From contig KL569201.1 of assembly GCA_000715635.1 (NCBI GenBank), forward strand, positions 7,608-13,619: 6,012 nt of DNA. Direction: 5' to 3'. Shown here in pieces: positions 4,732 through 6,012 of this stretch. The notes below the pieces were generated by a model. It worked only from the letters and a program-made list of their open reading frames with translations, was not told where the DNA came from and made no database searches. The position numbers and the translations under genes are program-made. Numbering within the stretch: position 1 is the stretch's first letter; every line of letters starts with the position of its first letter. This DNA is from Streptomyces violaceus. Its GTDB lineage: Bacteria > Actinomycetota > Actinomycetes > Streptomycetales > Streptomycetaceae.

Positions 4732-6012
4732 GTGAGTTCGCGCACCTCCTCCGGCCAAGCACGTACCTCCGGCGCGCGGGCCGTCGCCCGCCACGGCTGG
4801 GTGCACGCCCTCGGCACGGTGCTCGGCGGGCTGCTCGCCATGATGGTGGTGGCCACGCTCGGCCTGTGGGCCGCCGGGGCCGCGGACCTTCCGGACGGCG
4901 CGTTCGCCCCGGTGGTCATGGCGACCGTGGTCACCGCCGTCGGGGGCACGGTGAAACTCTCCGGCAGTGCCGGCGACTTCGCCGACACACAAGCGGGACT
5001 GACCGTGATCCCGCTGTCCGTCACGCTCACCGGGGCGCTGGTGATCGCCTGGGGCTTCCTGCGGCCGCTGCGCCACCGCGCGGTCGCCGGCGCCGCGGAA
5101 CTGGCCGGCTGGGCCGCCAGGATCGCGGTCCTTTGGCTGCTCGCGCTGATCGGCCTGACGCTCGCCGCCCGCCACACCTTCGACATCTCCCTCGGCGACG
5201 AGGAGCTGGGGGAATTCGGTGACCTGTTCGGCGCCTCGCCGAAGATCGGTTTCACCACCGACGTTCCGCTGTCCGTGTTCGTCGGCCTGGTCTGGCTGGC
5301 CGGTGTGATGGTCCTGGCCCTGCTGGTGTCGCGCGGCGCCCCGCTGCCGGCCGGGCTGCTGCGCTTCCAGGCGTCGGTGCGGCCGGCCGCGTACGCGATG
5401 GTCGCGCTGCTGCTCGCGTACGTCGTCATCGGTGTGGTCATCGCGCTGGTCGTCGCGGCGACGCGGGGCCACGCGACGGAGACGTTCGCCGTGATTCTGC
5501 TCGGCATGCCCAACCTGGTGTGGCTGGCGCTGACGATCGGCCTCGGCGCGACCTGGACCGGCCGCGTGGAGGGGCCGTTCGGGCTGCCCATGCCCCAGGT
5601 GCTCGACGAGGTGCTGCGCACTCCGGACATCTCGGAGCTGAACCTGCGGACGCTCTCCGAGCACGACGGCCGGGTGTGGTGGCTGCTGGTCATCGACGTG
5701 GTGCTGTTGCTGGCCGCCGCGTTCGTGATGGCCGCCCGGTCACCGGCCCGGGTCCGGGCCTGGCAGCACGCCGTGCACATGGCGGTCGCCCTCATGCTCA
5801 CGGTGTTCATGATCTGCCTCGTCGGACGCATCTCCGCGCACTACGGCCTGTCCGTGCTCGGCATCGGCGACCTGGGCGGGGGCCTCGGGGGCGAACTCTT
5901 CCTCAGACCCCGGCTGTGGGGCGCCGTAGGCCTGGCCGTCCCCTGGGGTCTGGTGACCGGATTCGCCGGGGCGCTGCTGGCACGGCACGTACGGCGGCGG
6001 GGGGAGGCCGCT
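4732..6012 (+). CDS. Polytopic membrane protein, streptophobe-like (3' end beyond window)
   Basis: 427 codons are visible with no stop before the right edge. The protein is a string of hydrophobic segments, about ten: around residues 26-50, 57-75, 90-110, 123-145, 178-203 and then five more from AAYAMVALLLAYVVIGVV to WGAVGLAVPWGLVTGFAGALL near the end. The segment LTVIPLSVTLTGALVIAWGFLRPLR at 90-114 and the overall plan resemble the 'streptophobe' family of Streptomyces membrane proteins, whose function is unknown. No transporter signature or ATP-binding motif is seen. Two soluble loops, around residues 146-175 (FDISLGDEELGEFGDLFG) and 284-312 (MPQVLDEVLRTPDISELNLRTL), may interact with partners. 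GTG at 4732 is preceded in frame by a TAG at 4720, so no longer start exists. Members often carry a cytoplasmic C-terminal region, which here would lie outside the window. Confidence 0.8.
   Translation, partial: MSSRTSSGQARTSGARAVARHGWVHALGTVLGGLLAMMVVATLGLWAAGAADLPDGAFAPVVMATVVTAVGGTVKLSGSAGDFADTQAGLTVIPLSVTLTGALVIAWGFLRPLRHRAVAGAAELAGWAARIAVLWLLALIGLTLAARHTFDISLGDEELGEFGDLFGASPKIGFTTDVPLSVFVGLVWLAGVMVLALLVSRGAPLPAGLLRFQASVRPAAYAMVALLLAYVVIGVVIALVVAATRGHATETFAVILLGMPNLVWLALTIGLGATWTGRVEGPFGLPMPQVLDEVLRTPDISELNLRTLSEHDGRVWWLLVIDVVLLLAAAFVMAARSPARVRAWQHAVHMAVALMLTVFMICLVGRISAHYGLSVLGIGDLGGGLGGELFLRPRLWGAVGLAVPWGLVTGFAGALLARHVRRRGEAA

Noticed and set aside
3113..4735. 540-codon plus-strand frame opposite the DUF6777-like gene
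   Set aside because: Arg/Gly/Ala-rich with no domain; it crosses two well-supported genes on different strands.
4549..5664. Long minus-strand frame opposite the streptophobe-like gene
   Set aside because: Composition is His/Gln/Gly/Arg-rich without hydrophobic core or motifs, the usual shadow of a high-GC gene on the other strand.

Overview
The window looks like chromosomal DNA from a Streptomyces or a close actinomycete relative. GC content is very high, third codon positions are almost all G or C, GTG starts are common, and several protein families are typical of the genus: a ClgR/PopR-type regulator, a SigB/F/G-type sigma factor, a DUF6777-like protein and a streptophobe-like membrane protein. 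No TTA codon is seen in any of the called genes, so bldA dependence is not suggested. No RNA gene, insertion sequence, CRISPR array or phage gene is visible.

Layout from left to right. Positions 1-326 (minus) hold the N-terminal part of an XRE-type regulator of the ClgR/PopR family, cut by the left edge. Positions 327-589 are a divergent control region with a 7-3-7 palindrome, two longer inverted repeats and a good SigB-type promoter. Positions 590-1474 (plus) encode a SigB/F/G-family sigma factor. A strong hairpin at 1510-1548 separates it from a convergent RsbW-like anti-sigma kinase (1642-2106, minus), which has its own SigB-type promoter with the same 15-nt spacer. Positions 2295-3429 (plus) are a tightly coupled three-gene operon: a 46-residue single-pass membrane protein, then two PRC-barrel proteins, joined by two ATGA start/stop overlaps. 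It ends 1 nt from the stop of a convergent DUF6777-like secreted or membrane-anchored protein (3431-4552, minus). A hairpin brackets both stop codons. A divergent polytopic membrane protein (4732 to the right edge, plus) follows and is incomplete.

Working model (inference). The sigma factor and its probable antagonist are both read from promoters of the kind they would themselves control, a feedback arrangement known for the SigB network of Streptomyces coelicolor (osmotic and oxidative stress). A ClgR/PopR regulator beside a SigB-family gene recalls the clpP3-clpP4/popR/sigL neighbourhood of S. coelicolor and S. lividans as I remember it. If so, clpP genes may lie beyond the left edge. The most novel part is the membrane micropeptide plus two PRC-barrel proteins, which look like one stoichiometric unit placed divergently from the anti-sigma gene. 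Its function is unknown.
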